Positions 16,755 through 26,495 of a stretch of 59,912 nucleotides of DNA are shown here, one piece after another. The notes below the pieces were generated by a model. That model made no database searches. It saw only the letters and a program-made list of their open reading frames with translations, and had not been told where the DNA came from. Each line of letters starts with the position of its first letter. The first letter of the stretch is position 1. Origin of the DNA: Gammaproteobacteria bacterium (lineage in GTDB: Bacteria > Pseudomonadota > Gammaproteobacteria > Steroidobacterales > Woeseiaceae); assembly GCA_029863305.1 (NCBI GenBank), contig JAOTVR010000014.1:1-59912 (forward strand). The letters run 5' to 3'. Position numbers and translations under genes: made by a program.

Positions 16755-18488
16755 ATGAGCGGGGGACCTGCATTGAACTCGTCAGCAAATTCGGTCAGAG
16801 CATATCCTGAACTAACCTGGGTCGCGGTCATCGTCGGCTGGATTCTCGGCGTAATCATCGCCGTGTCCATTGGCTACGCTGCGCTGATTCTCGGTTTTTC
16901 GATCGAAGGATCCGAACTCGCCGCTATCCTCGGTTTCGGCATCCTGCGTGGCATATTGCGACGCAAGAGCATCATTGAAAATAACATCGTCCAGACTATC
17001 GCCAGCGGCGTAAACGGCGCATCGTCCGGCATGATGTTTTCGGTGCCCGCTATTTTTCTGCTTGGCTACGGTGACCGCTTCGACCCGGTCATATTGACGT
17101 TCGGCTGCATCGCCGGCGCATTTCTCGGCATTGCCTTCATCATTCCGCTGCGCAAACACATGATCGACTTCGAGCGCCTGACCTATCCGGGCGGTGTCGC
17201 CGTTGCCACTATCCTGAAGTCACCCGGCGCCGGTGTGCGCAAAGCCATTATTCTGGTCGCGGCAGCTCTGCTAAGCGCTACCGTCCATGCGATCACAATC
17301 CGCACCGGCGTTGCCAACTGGAATCTGGGTGAGCTGATCGGCATGCCCGACTTCATGAATGGAATCTGGTACCTGTCATTGATGACAATCGGTGTCGGCT
17401 TTATCGCCGGACGCGGTGGCGTCGCATTCATCATCGGTGGTTTCGTCGCCTATTGGTTCTTGTCGCCGATGCTTTCGGCTACGAATAGCTTCCCTCTCGA
17501 CGCCGGCGGCCTGGCCATTAGCGATCCGGAATCCCTGCGGCTGATGCTCTACCGCCCGCTTGGCATCGGCATGCTGATTGGCGGCGCCATCATGGGCGTA
17601 ATACTGGCCGCACCATTGATTCTCAGTGCGATCCGTTCCATGCAGAAAGCGACCCAGGTTGCCGCCAGCCACGCCAACGAAGAAATGCCCATCAGGCTCC
17701 TGTATTTTGCGGTCTTCGGCGCAATCATTCTGTTGTGCATCATGGCCGTGACGTCGGTCGAAGCCATGAGCATCGGTCGCGGTATCGCCATGGCCCTGCT
17801 GGGCACGCTGTGGATCTGGATGGCCGGGATCATTTTGTCAGAGGCCATCGGCCGCACCAACTGGTCGCCTTTGTCCGGCATGACCCTCGTCGGTATCACA
17901 TTGCTGATCATCGTCACGCACGGCCTGGAGCGAGGCGATTCGATCGTTGCCGCAATCATGGTCGGGGCGGCGATGTGCGTCGCAATGTCGCAAGCGACGG
18001 ACCTGATGCTCGATCTGAAGACCGGCTACCTCGTCGGTGCGACACCGCGAATGCAGCAAATCGGGCAGTTTGCCGGCGCGTGGCTCGGACCGATTGTCGT
18101 GATTTTCGTTATCTTCGCCTTGCACGAGGCGTATGAGCTGGGCAGCGCACGTCTACCCGCACCGCAGGCCCAGGCGCTAGCGAGCACCATAGACGGCATC
18201 ATGGGCGGCGATGTGCCTACGCAAAAATACGCGGCCGGCGCGGTTCTCGGTGGTGTGCTGTCAGCCTTGATCGGCGGCCTGGGCATCACCGTCGGGCTCG
18301 GCTTCTACCTGCCGTTCAACATCGTCCTGACCTATTCGCTCGGCACGCTGAGCCGAGAGATATCCGACCGCTGGAAGGGTAAATCATGGAGTGACAACGT
18401 CGGCATTCCAATTGCGGCCGGTTTCATTGTCGGTGAAGCATTGGTTGGCGTCGGTGATGCCATTCGACATGTGCTTGCGGCTACGTGA
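16755..18488 (+). CDS. OPT family oligopeptide transporter
   Basis: An inner-membrane transporter of 577 residues with about 14-15 hydrophobic segments. It has OPT/YSL family features: the segment RLTYPGGVAVATILKS, a GRGGVAFIIGGFVAYW stretch, and the C-terminal LGFYLPFNIVLTYSLGTL and GIPIAAGFIVGEALVGVGD. Members import peptides or metal-chelate complexes; substrate cannot be inferred here. The following small membrane-protein gene begins 13 bases after its stop and probably shares the transcript. Confidence 0.92.
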   Translation: MSGGPALNSSANSVRAYPELTWVAVIVGWILGVIIAVSIGYAALILGFSIEGSELAAILGFGILRGILRRKSIIENNIVQTIASGVNGASSGMMFSVPAIFLLGYGDRFDPVILTFGCIAGAFLGIAFIIPLRKHMIDFERLTYPGGVAVATILKSPGAGVRKAIILVAAALLSATVHAITIRTGVANWNLGELIGMPDFMNGIWYLSLMTIGVGFIAGRGGVAFIIGGFVAYWFLSPMLSATNSFPLDAGGLAISDPESLRLMLYRPLGIGMLIGGAIMGVILAAPLILSAIRSMQKATQVAASHANEEMPIRLLYFAVFGAIILLCIMAVTSVEAMSIGRGIAMALLGTLWIWMAGIILSEAIGRTNWSPLSGMTLVGITLLIIVTHGLERGDSIVAAIMVGAAMCVAMSQATDLMLDLKTGYLVGATPRMQQIGQFAGAWLGPIVVIFVIFALHEAYELGSARLPAPQAQALASTIDGIMGGDVPTQKYAAGAVLGGVLSALIGGLGITVGLGFYLPFNIVLTYSLGTLSREISDRWKGKSWSDNVGIPIAAGFIVGEALVGVGDAIRHVLAAT

Positions 18489-18501
18489 GAGGAGAGCTGA
18501 A

Positions 18502-19029
18502 ATGAAAAAACTGGCCTATTTCCTGCTGGTTGCCGGCTTTCTCGTCGGAGCCTATGCGACGGCACTCGATGCCCGGGATGTGGACTGGATGCTGTTTGGT
18601 GCCGCTGCCGCCGCGGCGATCGCCGGCGTACTGATCGCAAAACGTCAAGACAGTGCCACGGCAAGATCCGAGTCAGTGCTCGAAACAAATCGCGGCGAGC
18701 TCAACGAGTCCATCGCCAACGTTGTAAAGGATCTGACTCAGATGACCGATGGTGTCGCCGCGCAAGGCACGCAATTGCGTGACTGGATCGATGATCAGTT
18801 GCGCCCCGATCTACGCCGCTTCGCGGAGGCGCGTGAGAGCATGGTGCATCTGTTTGGCCTGCAGACCTACGCCGATATCATGAGCCATTTTGCTGCAGGC
18901 GAGCGCTACATCAATCGGGTGTGGTCTGCGTCAGCCGATGGTTATGATGCCGAAGCGGAGCAATACCTGAGCAAGGCCGCTGAACAATTCCGCCACGCGC
19001 AGTCGCAATTATCAGCTGCTGCAAGCTGA
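18502..19029 (+). CDS. Hypothetical membrane protein with coiled-coil tail
   Basis: A 175-residue protein of unrecognised family. The ATG at 18502 has a strong GGAGAG ribosome site. The N-terminus has two hydrophobic segments (LAYFLLVAGFLVGAYA and LFGAAAAAAIAGVLIA), followed by a long, charged, mostly helical region (about 55-175) likely to be cytoplasmic. It lies immediately after the OPT transporter gene, so a role with that transporter is possible but unproven. It ends convergent with the histidine kinase gene, only eight bases away. Confidence 0.8.
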   Translation: MKKLAYFLLVAGFLVGAYATALDARDVDWMLFGAAAAAAIAGVLIAKRQDSATARSESVLETNRGELNESIANVVKDLTQMTDGVAAQGTQLRDWIDDQLRPDLRRFAEARESMVHLFGLQTYADIMSHFAAGERYINRVWSASADGYDAEAEQYLSKAAEQFRHAQSQLSAAAS

Positions 19030-19037
19030 TAGCGTAC

Positions 19038-22000
19038 TCAGGCAGCGAGAGATTGCAGTTCTTTGTCCAATGCGGAGATGACGGACGAGTGCTCGATTGC
19101 AATTCTCTCGCACAACGCATGACGCCTGTTGCCATCGAGAGTCGCGACAGTCGCGATTAGCTCATCGCAGAGCGCGGCCAGCCTGATTGCGCCAATCTGG
19201 CTGCTTGCCCCCTTCATCGAATGCGCGGCCTGTTCGATCAGAGCTTCGTCGGCATCATCTATAGCTGCACGTAATTGCAGCAGCAACTTTGTCGAACAGG
19301 CGCAATAAGACACGACAATTTCCTTGAGCACCGACGCGCCAGATGTTGGATCGAGATCGCGCAGTTCCTTCAATACCTTACGGTCGACCGATGCAAGTGC
19401 GATGGAGTCCCCGAACTCGGTGAAACCATCGGCGTCTGTCCGTGCGGCGCCAGCCGACGCCGGCGATGCGGACTCGCCGAGCCAGCGTTCCAGCAGGACA
19501 CGCATGTGTTCTTGCGTCAGCGGCTTGGTCGCGTAATCATCCATACCCGATTCGAGGCATTTCTTGCGATTTGATTCCAGAAAGTCTGCCGTCAATGCGA
19601 TGATCGGGACATGTCTGCGCTCAGCACTCTGCCGCATGCGCCGACGAATTTCCCGTGTCGTATCACAACCGTCGCGGCCAGGCATATGACAATCCATGAG
19701 AATCATGTCGAAGAATTCCATCGACAGTGACTCTATTGCTGCCTCACCGCAGGATACGGCCAGTGATTCATGGCCAAGGCTGGCCAGCATTGCTGCCGCG
19801 ACTTGCTGATTAACGACATTGTCGTCAACAATCAGAATCCGGCTCGTCTTGCGCGCCGACACAACAGCATCGGAATTTTCCTGCGGCTCAACTGCCGTGA
19901 CCGCTTCGATCGCCGACCGCAGCTGCGTTTGCTTGAACGGCTTGCTTATGTAGCTGTCCATGCCGGCCTCGAGGCATTTCTTTTCGTCGCCCTGCAGCGC
20001 ATTCGCCGTCAGCGCAATAATCGGTATTCTCGCATGGCCATGCTGCTCCTCCCATTGCCGAATCGCGCGGGTGGCATCGTAGCCATCCATTTCCGGCATT
20101 CGGCAATCCATTAGCACGACGTCGAAGGTCTTGTTCTGGACCGCCTCGACAGCCTGCACCCCGGTGCACACCGGTGTAATGAGATAGTCGGGTGATTTAA
20201 GCATGGCCATCGCGACTTCGCGATTCACCGCATTATCATCAGCCAACAGGATGCGCAGACCCCTCGACTCGAAATCGTCGCTGTCAGTCTCATGGTCGGC
20301 CGAAGCAGGTTGCGGTGTCGAACTGCTGGCGCTTGCCTTTGCGGCCGCATTACTCAAGACCGACTTCAATGCGTCAAACATCCGTGCCTGGCGAACCGGT
20401 TTCGTGAGCCAGTCATGCGAGGCGATCTGCGCTTGTTCAGCACTCAGGTCCGCACGCGACAGTGAGCTGAGCATGACGATCGGTACGTTGCAATGGCCAG
20501 GCAACCGGCCAATGGCCTGAGCTAATTGCAGACCGTCCATCCCTGGCATACTCATGTCCAGTAACATGACATCGAAGGCTTCGGGATCCGGTCCCTTATG
20601 CGCCAACAATTCCAGGGTTTCGGCGCCTGAACTCGTTGACGTGACGCACATTCCCCAGCTCTCGAGCTGATGCGCCAGGATCTCTCGATTTGTCGCATTA
20701 TCATCGACAATCAACACTGACTTCTCAATGAGCAGATACGGCTGCGGTAACTCGGACGTTGCCTCATCCTGTTCCAGCTGTGCAGTGAACCAGAACACGC
20801 ACCCTTTGCCCGGCGTGCTATCAACTCCGATCTCGCCGCTCATCAACTCTACGAGTTGCCTGCTGATCGACAAGCCAAGTCCCGTCCCACCGAAACGCCG
20901 CGTTGTCGAACCATCTTCCTGGGAGAACGGTTCGAATATCTTCGCCACGTTCTCCGGGCGGATGCCGATGCCCGTATCCGATACCTCGAAACGATAATGG
21001 CCATGTTGCGCAGCGCAGTCGACCACACGAATCGTGATCTCGCCGTGATCGGTAAATTTCACGGCATTGCCGACAAGATTCATCAGGACTTGCCGCAGTC
21101 GGACGGCGTCTCCCCGAACGTGGATATGGGTATCGACGGGAATGGCACAGATCAGCTCCAGACCTTTGCTGTGAGCCGTCTCGGCGAGCAGCTCAAGACA
21201 CTCCTCCACGACATTGCGTAGACTGAACGGAGCGATATCAAGCTCGATCTTGCCGGCCTCGATTTTCGATATGTCCAGGATGTCGTTGATGATCTGCAGT
21301 AATGACTCGGCTGACTCATGAATCGTCTTCGCAAATCGATGCTGGTTTTCGTTAAGGTCGGTGTCACGGAGCAGTTCCGTCATGCCAAGTACACCGTTCA
21401 TCGGCGTACGAATCTCGTGACTCATACGTGCGAGGAAGTCGCTTTTCGCATCGGACATGGCGATGGCGCTGTCACGTGCCTGCTCCAGTTCATCGCGTGC
21501 ACTCTCGAGCCTCACCGCAAGTGCACCGAACTCTCTGGCGAGAACGCCAACCTCATCCGCTCTCTGGGTACTTATGTCGACTGTGAGATTACCGCTACGC
21601 CGCATTCCAAGTATGAGTGCCGTCAACTTGGTAACGGGCTGGGTGATCAGTCCATGCATGAGCAGCCAGGCGGCAAGGACAAAGATGCCACTCGCGGTGG
21701 CGAGAAAAAGCATGGCAGTCCATACCGTGTCAGCGCCAATCTTCGTGATTTCTCGCGGTGTCCTGGCTTCGACGACGATTGCAGGATCCCCGAAAAGGCT
21801 GCGAATCAATTCAAATCCGTACGCCGTGTCCCGATCGGCAACAAGATTGACGGGTTCTTTCGAATCGATCAGCGCGCTTTTGGCTTTTTCTATTCTTGCG
21901 GGCAGCTTGCCCGCCGTCAATGAATAGAGAGAGATATCTGCATCAGCACGTGCACCGAGTTCCTGAACATAACTGTCCGTCAGAAATTTGCCAGTGATCA

Positions 22001-22544
22001 GGGTCCCGGCCGGCGGACCGTGTCCTTTGCTCGTCAGTATCGGGTAGGACGCGACGTGCATCATGCCGAACAAGGTTGGCAGCACACCGGTGGCGGACTC
22101 TTCCGCATTCTGGTAGGCGATCAGTGGATGCTCAGGTCCAACAGGAGGATCGAACACGTCATCCAGCATGAGCCTTTCGCCGGTCAGCGGATGCCCCAGG
22201 CTGGCGTTGAGCAATTGTCCGTCTACACCAAAGACAGCCATCAGGTGGATATCAAGTGCGTGCCAATACGCCGGATCAATATTTTCCTCGGGATACGACG
22301 GCATTTGCCCCAGGGCGTACTCGTAGGTGTCATCCCACGACGAGTACTCCACGTTCATGACGGCGAGTGCGCGCAGATCCGACTCGAGTAATCGGCTGAC
22401 TCTGGCTACCGTGTCCTTTGCTGAGCGGTTCTCGAATTCTTCAAATGGCGGTAAGACGGTCAGCTTGAGCGCACCGTAGGCACCGATACAAAAACTGGCC
22501 CCAAGCACGAGAAACAGGATTATCGTCTTCTTGCCAAGGGACAT
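19038..22544 (-). CDS. Hybrid histidine kinase, CHASE4-HAMP-HisKA-HATPase-REC-REC-REC-HPt
   Basis: A 1168-residue membrane sensor holding a whole phosphorelay. An N-terminal TM (about 7-27), a periplasmic CHASE4-type sensor region (about 30-265, with [14 protein letters not shown]) and a second TM (about 275-297) precede HAMP. The kinase H-box [13 protein letters not shown] has H376; ATPase boxes include VSDTGIGI and [10 protein letters not shown]. Three receiver domains have phospho-acceptor aspartates at about D663, D813 and D951. The HPt domain carries [14 protein letters not shown] with H1108. All phospho-sites are intact. No response regulator lies beside it, so its output partner is elsewhere. 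Confidence 0.93.
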   Translation of the reverse strand: MSLGKKTIILFLVLGASFCIGAYGALKLTVLPPFEEFENRSAKDTVARVSRLLESDLRALAVMNVEYSSWDDTYEYALGQMPSYPEENIDPAYWHALDIHLMAVFGVDGQLLNASLGHPLTGERLMLDDVFDPPVGPEHPLIAYQNAEESATGVLPTLFGMMHVASYPILTSKGHGPPAGTLITGKFLTDSYVQELGARADADISLYSLTAGKLPARIEKAKSALIDSKEPVNLVADRDTAYGFELIRSLFGDPAIVVEARTPREITKIGADTVWTAMLFLATASGIFVLAAWLLMHGLITQPVTKLTALILGMRRSGNLTVDISTQRADEVGVLAREFGALAVRLESARDELEQARDSAIAMSDAKSDFLARMSHEIRTPMNGVLGMTELLRDTDLNENQHRFAKTIHESAESLLQIINDILDISKIEAGKIELDIAPFSLRNVVEECLELLAETAHSKGLELICAIPVDTHIHVRGDAVRLRQVLMNLVGNAVKFTDHGEITIRVVDCAAQHGHYRFEVSDTGIGIRPENVAKIFEPFSQEDGSTTRRFGGTGLGLSISRQLVELMSGEIGVDSTPGKGCVFWFTAQLEQDEATSELPQPYLLIEKSVLIVDDNATNREILAHQLESWGMCVTSTSSGAETLELLAHKGPDPEAFDVMLLDMSMPGMDGLQLAQAIGRLPGHCNVPIVMLSSLSRADLSAEQAQIASHDWLTKPVRQARMFDALKSVLSNAAAKASASSSTPQPASADHETDSDDFESRGLRILLADDNAVNREVAMAMLKSPDYLITPVCTGVQAVEAVQNKTFDVVLMDCRMPEMDGYDATRAIRQWEEQHGHARIPIIALTANALQGDEKKCLEAGMDSYISKPFKQTQLRSAIEAVTAVEPQENSDAVVSARKTSRILIVDDNVVNQQVAAAMLASLGHESLAVSCGEAAIESLSMEFFDMILMDCHMPGRDGCDTTREIRRRMRQSAERRHVPIIALTADFLESNRKKCLESGMDDYATKPLTQEHMRVLLERWLGESASPASAGAARTDADGFTEFGDSIALASVDRKVLKELRDLDPTSGASVLKEIVVSYCACSTKLLLQLRAAIDDADEALIEQAAHSMKGASSQIGAIRLAALCDELIATVATLDGNRRHALCERIAIEHSSVISALDKELQSLAA

Positions 22545-22653
22545 ATCAACTCCGCATTGTCAGATCACACGTGCCACTGGCACGCGGCCGCACCGGCACA
22601 AACACCGGAATCGCACGCATACAGTTGGTTTATCGGCCGATTCGGCCAGATAT

Positions 22654-24504
22654 TTAGTCGTTTTCTGGCGGATCGTCCGGAAAATCGAGCTTGCCCAGAT
22701 GTGCCGTCTTCTTGTATTGATGGGCCTGCATCCTGCGCAGGATGTCGTCGAGCATTCGAATCGTGGCGATGATGTGCGGCCCTTTGTTGAGCATGACGCA
22801 ATCGGCGCGCTGCGACATGGCAGCGTCTGATATCTCGGCGCGGGAAGGCTGTCCGGTCTTGGCTTTTCGCTCCAGCACCTGGGTGGCCCAGATCACAGGC
22901 ACTTGCGCGGCCTCACACAACCAGAGAATCTCTTCCTGCAGCTCTGCGAGGCGCTCCCAGCCGCATTCCACGGCGAGATCTCCCCTGGCGATCATGACGG
23001 CCACCGGATAGCGCCGCATTGCAGTCAATAGCAGGTGGGGCAGACAGTTGAATGCCTTCTTGTTTTCGATTTTGAGGACGAGACCGTGTTCGCCGTCGCC
23101 GAGCCTTTCCATCTCTTCATGCAATGCGATGATATCTGCCGGTCGCCTGACGAATGACAAGCCAACCGCATCCGCATGCTTAATGACGAACTCGAGGTTG
23201 GATCTGTCTGCCGCGGTCAGGCCCGGAAGACGAATGTCGGTGTCTGGAAAATTCACTCCCCGATCAGCGCGCAGCCGGCTACCGGTCGGCTTCGCCTTGA
23301 TTATTTCGATTTCCAGTCTGTCGTCATGCAGCGACCGGACAACTCCCCCGATTTTGCCGTCGTTCAACGACACCCGATCATCCACGGCTACGAATTCGAA
23401 CACTTCAGGCTGCCGGCAGGATATGTGTGCAAATTCGAGAACATCGCCTTCACCGTCTTCGACAGCGGGTGCTCCGGGAGTGCCGTCGCCATCAAGTATC
23501 AACGTGTCACCGGGTCGCAGGAGTATCGGTTGTTCGATTGCCGGCAGCTGGCCGACACCGTAGGTGAGTTTTTCGCCCTGTTCCTCGCTGTACAGACACA
23601 GTTTGCTTCCCGTTTCGATGTAAGCACCTTTGGAAATCTCGACAACGAGTCCCTTCGCGTCCTTTTGAATGACATTTAGCTGCCTCTTCTTGCCGCGTGT
23701 GTCTCTGAAGCGGATGTCGTCCCCCACCTGTGCATGCTCGATCATCTCCCGCGGAACCGGAACGACAGCAGCTTTGGTGCCACGCCAGACGACATCGTCG
23801 GGAATCAGGCGAATTCGGCGAGGGGCAATAATTCGACCGAGCGGATCTCGGCGCGGCTTGATGTGCAGCACCCGGGGGCCGGGTAGCAACTCACCGGTGC
23901 GAATCTTCGGGCCGGCAAGATCCATGAGGATCTTGCACTCAGTACCGGCCTCTTCGCTCGCCCGCTTCACGTTGTCTATCATCGCTGCCCAAACCCGCTC
24001 GTCATCATGGGCACAATTGATTCGTGCAATGTTTAACCCTGCTGCGATCATTTCTTCGAGCAGTGACAGGTCACTGCCAGCCTCGGTTGGCAGCGTAACC
24101 ATGATGCCGACATTGCGGTCGCCGGGGCATTTCCCAAGAATCGCCGTCTTATGCGTGTCGGCATCGCGGTTCTGCAATTCAAATACCCTGCGATCCTCGC
24201 CGTGTTCGTTGCGCGGATCGCCGGTCAGCGTCTGCAGCGCGGACTGCACGGCACGAATTGAGGCCATCACATTGCGTTCCGCCTGGCCCAGCGACGACAA
24301 GCCAAGTGCCGAGAGGTCTTCCTGCAGGGCGCGAATGTCGGTTTGCCGGAGCGCGATATAGTGGACGAGATTCTTTGCGCTGTGCCGAAAACTCGGGTGC
24401 ACGGCAGCAAGTTCGGCCGCGTGGCGGGATTCGCTGTCCAGGGCGCGTTCACAGATCGACTCGAGCTGAGCGCTCACTCGCTCGATGTCGATAACCTCAG
24501 CCAT
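22654..24504 (-). CDS. Atypical pyruvate kinase without C-terminal domain
   Basis: A pyruvate kinase-family protein of 616 residues preceded by a strong AGGAGGAAG ribosome site. Residues about 1-120 are a helical extension absent from ordinary enzymes. The barrel starts with VGIMVTLPTEAGSD and has LNIARINCAHDD where common enzymes have RLNFSHG. Core catalytic parts remain: LMDLAGPKIRTGEL, LVLKIENKKAFN with the catalytic lysine, and MIARGDLAVECGWERLAELQ. The usual MLSGETA is MLNKGPHI, and the protein ends about 25 residues later, so the allosteric C domain is missing. It may be a divergent pyruvate kinase or a related phosphotransferase. Confidence 0.85.
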   Translation of the reverse strand: MAEVIDIERVSAQLESICERALDSESRHAAELAAVHPSFRHSAKNLVHYIALRQTDIRALQEDLSALGLSSLGQAERNVMASIRAVQSALQTLTGDPRNEHGEDRRVFELQNRDADTHKTAILGKCPGDRNVGIMVTLPTEAGSDLSLLEEMIAAGLNIARINCAHDDERVWAAMIDNVKRASEEAGTECKILMDLAGPKIRTGELLPGPRVLHIKPRRDPLGRIIAPRRIRLIPDDVVWRGTKAAVVPVPREMIEHAQVGDDIRFRDTRGKKRQLNVIQKDAKGLVVEISKGAYIETGSKLCLYSEEQGEKLTYGVGQLPAIEQPILLRPGDTLILDGDGTPGAPAVEDGEGDVLEFAHISCRQPEVFEFVAVDDRVSLNDGKIGGVVRSLHDDRLEIEIIKAKPTGSRLRADRGVNFPDTDIRLPGLTAADRSNLEFVIKHADAVGLSFVRRPADIIALHEEMERLGDGEHGLVLKIENKKAFNCLPHLLLTAMRRYPVAVMIARGDLAVECGWERLAELQEEILWLCEAAQVPVIWATQVLERKAKTGQPSRAEISDAAMSQRADCVMLNKGPHIIATIRMLDDILRRMQAHQYKKTAHLGKLDFPDDPPEND

Positions 24505-24577
24505 AGTCTTCCTCCTGCTGCCCTTTTGTAGAGCATTTCACAGGCGGTGGCTGTTATGGATTTCACCTATACAGTGA

Positions 24578-25633
24578 TTAAAGGTACCTGGCGTAGGCGC
24601 TGACGTATTTGGCCGCGTTGTCGGCAGAAATCAGGACAGCTTTACCACGCTTGTGGCCTTTTGTATGCAACGCGGCATGCAATAGCGCACCTGTCGTCGG
24701 GCCAACCATTATGCCTTCGGTTCGCGCCACCTCGATGCCCGCCTTGTACGCCTGTTCATCGCTGACGGAAATAAGGTCATCGAGCAGCTTGCGATCGAGA
24801 ATTTTCGGAAAATGTTCGTCCGGCAGACCCGTAATTCGCTTCAGTCCGGACAAGGTATGGTGACGGCTGGCCGGCTCGACAGCGATGATTCTGATGTCGG
24901 GATTCTGTTCTTTCAGGAAGCGCCCTGCACCGCTGATCGTGCCGCCGGTGCCGATACCGGCATAGAAATACTCGATCTCCCCGTTAGTCTGCTTCCAGAT
25001 CTCGGGCCCCGTTGTACAGTAATGTGCCTCGACATTGAGCTCGCTTTCATACTGGTTCGGACTGACGTATTTTCCGCCGTACGCCTCGCTCTCGACCATG
25101 CTCTTGACGACGCCGCGTGCGCCCTCGGTCGGAAACAGCGGGCACAGTTCGTCTTCTACCTCGATCAACTCGGCGCCCAGCAACCTCAGCAGCGCCTTCT
25201 TTTCTTCCGGCGTGCCTTCAGGCACCGCAATCTCGATCGGCGTATTCTGGGCATTGGCCATTGCCGCCAGTGCGATGCCGGTATTGCCCGCTGATGGCTC
25301 CACCAGCGCCTGGTCGTCCCTGAGCTGCAATCCGCGCAACATGTAGAGCGCGGTACGATCCTTGATTGACCCGAAGGGGTTCATACCCTCGAGCTTGAGG
25401 AAGACGTCGTAGTCCGGATGGGGATTCATTCGCCGACTGAGTCGCACCATCGGTGTCGGGTTCTCCAGGCTCGGCGCCAGTTCTACAATGCTGTCAAAAA
25501 CGCGTGTCCCCGGGTCCGAAGCGGTGTGATTGCACGGCTGCCTGCCCTGCGTCAGCGTCGCGATGTCCCCCGCCGCATCGATCTTCGTCCCGGCGAACAC
25601 CTCCGCTGTCTTTTTCAGTGTCTGTGCGCTCAT
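24578..25633 (-). CDS. PLP-dependent cysteine synthase family protein (CysM-like)
   Basis: Beta-replacement enzyme that makes cysteine from activated serine and sulfide or thiosulfate. From the ATG at 25633 it has 351 residues; an in-frame TTG at 25729 is less likely. The PLP lysine lies in EGMNPFGSIKDRTA, the substrate loop in EPSAGNTGIALAAMAN, and the phosphate-binding glycines in GIGTGGTISGAGRFL. It is longer than CysK/CysM (about 300) by an N-terminal extension of about 60 residues. A perfect inverted repeat lies just ahead of its start. It borders the sulfur island and may recycle sulfur into biosynthesis. Confidence 0.88.
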   Translation of the reverse strand: MSAQTLKKTAEVFAGTKIDAAGDIATLTQGRQPCNHTASDPGTRVFDSIVELAPSLENPTPMVRLSRRMNPHPDYDVFLKLEGMNPFGSIKDRTALYMLRGLQLRDDQALVEPSAGNTGIALAAMANAQNTPIEIAVPEGTPEEKKALLRLLGAELIEVEDELCPLFPTEGARGVVKSMVESEAYGGKYVSPNQYESELNVEAHYCTTGPEIWKQTNGEIEYFYAGIGTGGTISGAGRFLKEQNPDIRIIAVEPASRHHTLSGLKRITGLPDEHFPKILDRKLLDDLISVSDEQAYKAGIEVARTEGIMVGPTTGALLHAALHTKGHKRGKAVLISADNAAKYVSAYARYL

Positions 25634-25646
25634 TGCACAAATTCTA

Positions 25647-25663
25647 TATGCCCGATGGGCATA
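25647..25663. promoter_or_regulatory. Perfect inverted repeat upstream of the cysM-like gene
   Basis: TATGCCC-GAT-GGGCATA: seven-base arms with a three-base spacer, beginning 14 bases before the cysM-like ATG in the 208-base divergent region with the DsrM-like gene. It may be an operator for a dimeric regulator or an mRNA hairpin near the ribosome site. The regulator is not identified. Confidence 0.5.
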
Positions 25664-25841
25664 AGCAATGTCTGCCGCAGGCCGATTGGCTATACCGTTA
25701 TTCCTTTGAGTTATAAACATTGAAATCAAAGGCGTAGGCAGTTCCCCTTATCCAATTGCGCCGCCGGGATCACGATACTACGCTTTGGGATGCCTGCATT
25801 CACAGGGATCTCGCACTCAATCCAACCAGGGGAACGCACTA

Positions 25842-26495
25842 ATGGAACTCCTCGATTTTGCGCGCGGCCCGGCGCTGCAGGCGGCTGCCCTGATCTTCGT
25901 CGCCGGCCTGACCTGGCGCCTGCTTCATCTCTTCCTGCAACAGAAGAAAACGGATCTTTCGGAAGCCCGTCAGGGCGGCGAAATCGGCGGTGGAATACGC
26001 AGCATTTTCTCCCGCTTCAGGCACCATGAAGCGTTCCGGCAGAGAACGCGAAATGGCACGATTCTCGCCTACACCGTGCACATCGGCCTCGCGATCGTCA
26101 TATTCGGCGGCGCGCCACACATAATCTTTATTGGCAGCTTTACCGGCCTTGGCTGGACGCCGTTGCCTTCTGTCGTTATTCACATTGCGGCAGCACTGAC
26201 GCTCGCTGCGCTGTTGACAGCCATGGGCCGACGCCTGACCCATCCGGTTTTGAAGCTGATTTCGAATTTTGATGACTACTTTACGTGGTTGGTGACCACG
26301 CTACCGGTTCTGACCGGCCTGCTCGCCGTTGCGCACGTCGGGGCACGGTATGAAACCTTACTCGCGATTCATATCTTGAGCTTCAACGTATTCCTGATCT
26401 GGTTTCCGTTCGGAAAATTGATGCATTCATTCATCTCTATCGGTTCACGCTACACGACTGGCGTAACGTTTACGCGCCGCGGAGCGAAGGTATGA
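25842..26495 (+). CDS. DsrM/NarI-like membrane cytochrome b subunit
   Basis: A 217-residue membrane protein with about five hydrophobic segments, similar to nitrate reductase gamma/DsrM cytochromes b that exchange electrons with quinones. The ATG at 25842 has GGGGAAC upstream. Candidate heme-binding histidines lie in YTVHIGLAIVIFGGAPH, VVIHIAAALT, and AIHILSFNVFLIWFPFGKLM followed by H; the last segment is typical of the family. The stop overlaps the next start by four bases, so it is coupled to the Fe-S protein gene. The pair resembles DsrM-DsrK. It may link the sHdr pathway to the quinone pool; this is inference. Confidence 0.82.
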   Translation: MELLDFARGPALQAAALIFVAGLTWRLLHLFLQQKKTDLSEARQGGEIGGGIRSIFSRFRHHEAFRQRTRNGTILAYTVHIGLAIVIFGGAPHIIFIGSFTGLGWTPLPSVVIHIAAALTLAALLTAMGRRLTHPVLKLISNFDDYFTWLVTTLPVLTGLLAVAHVGARYETLLAIHILSFNVFLIWFPFGKLMHSFISIGSRYTTGVTFTRRGAKV

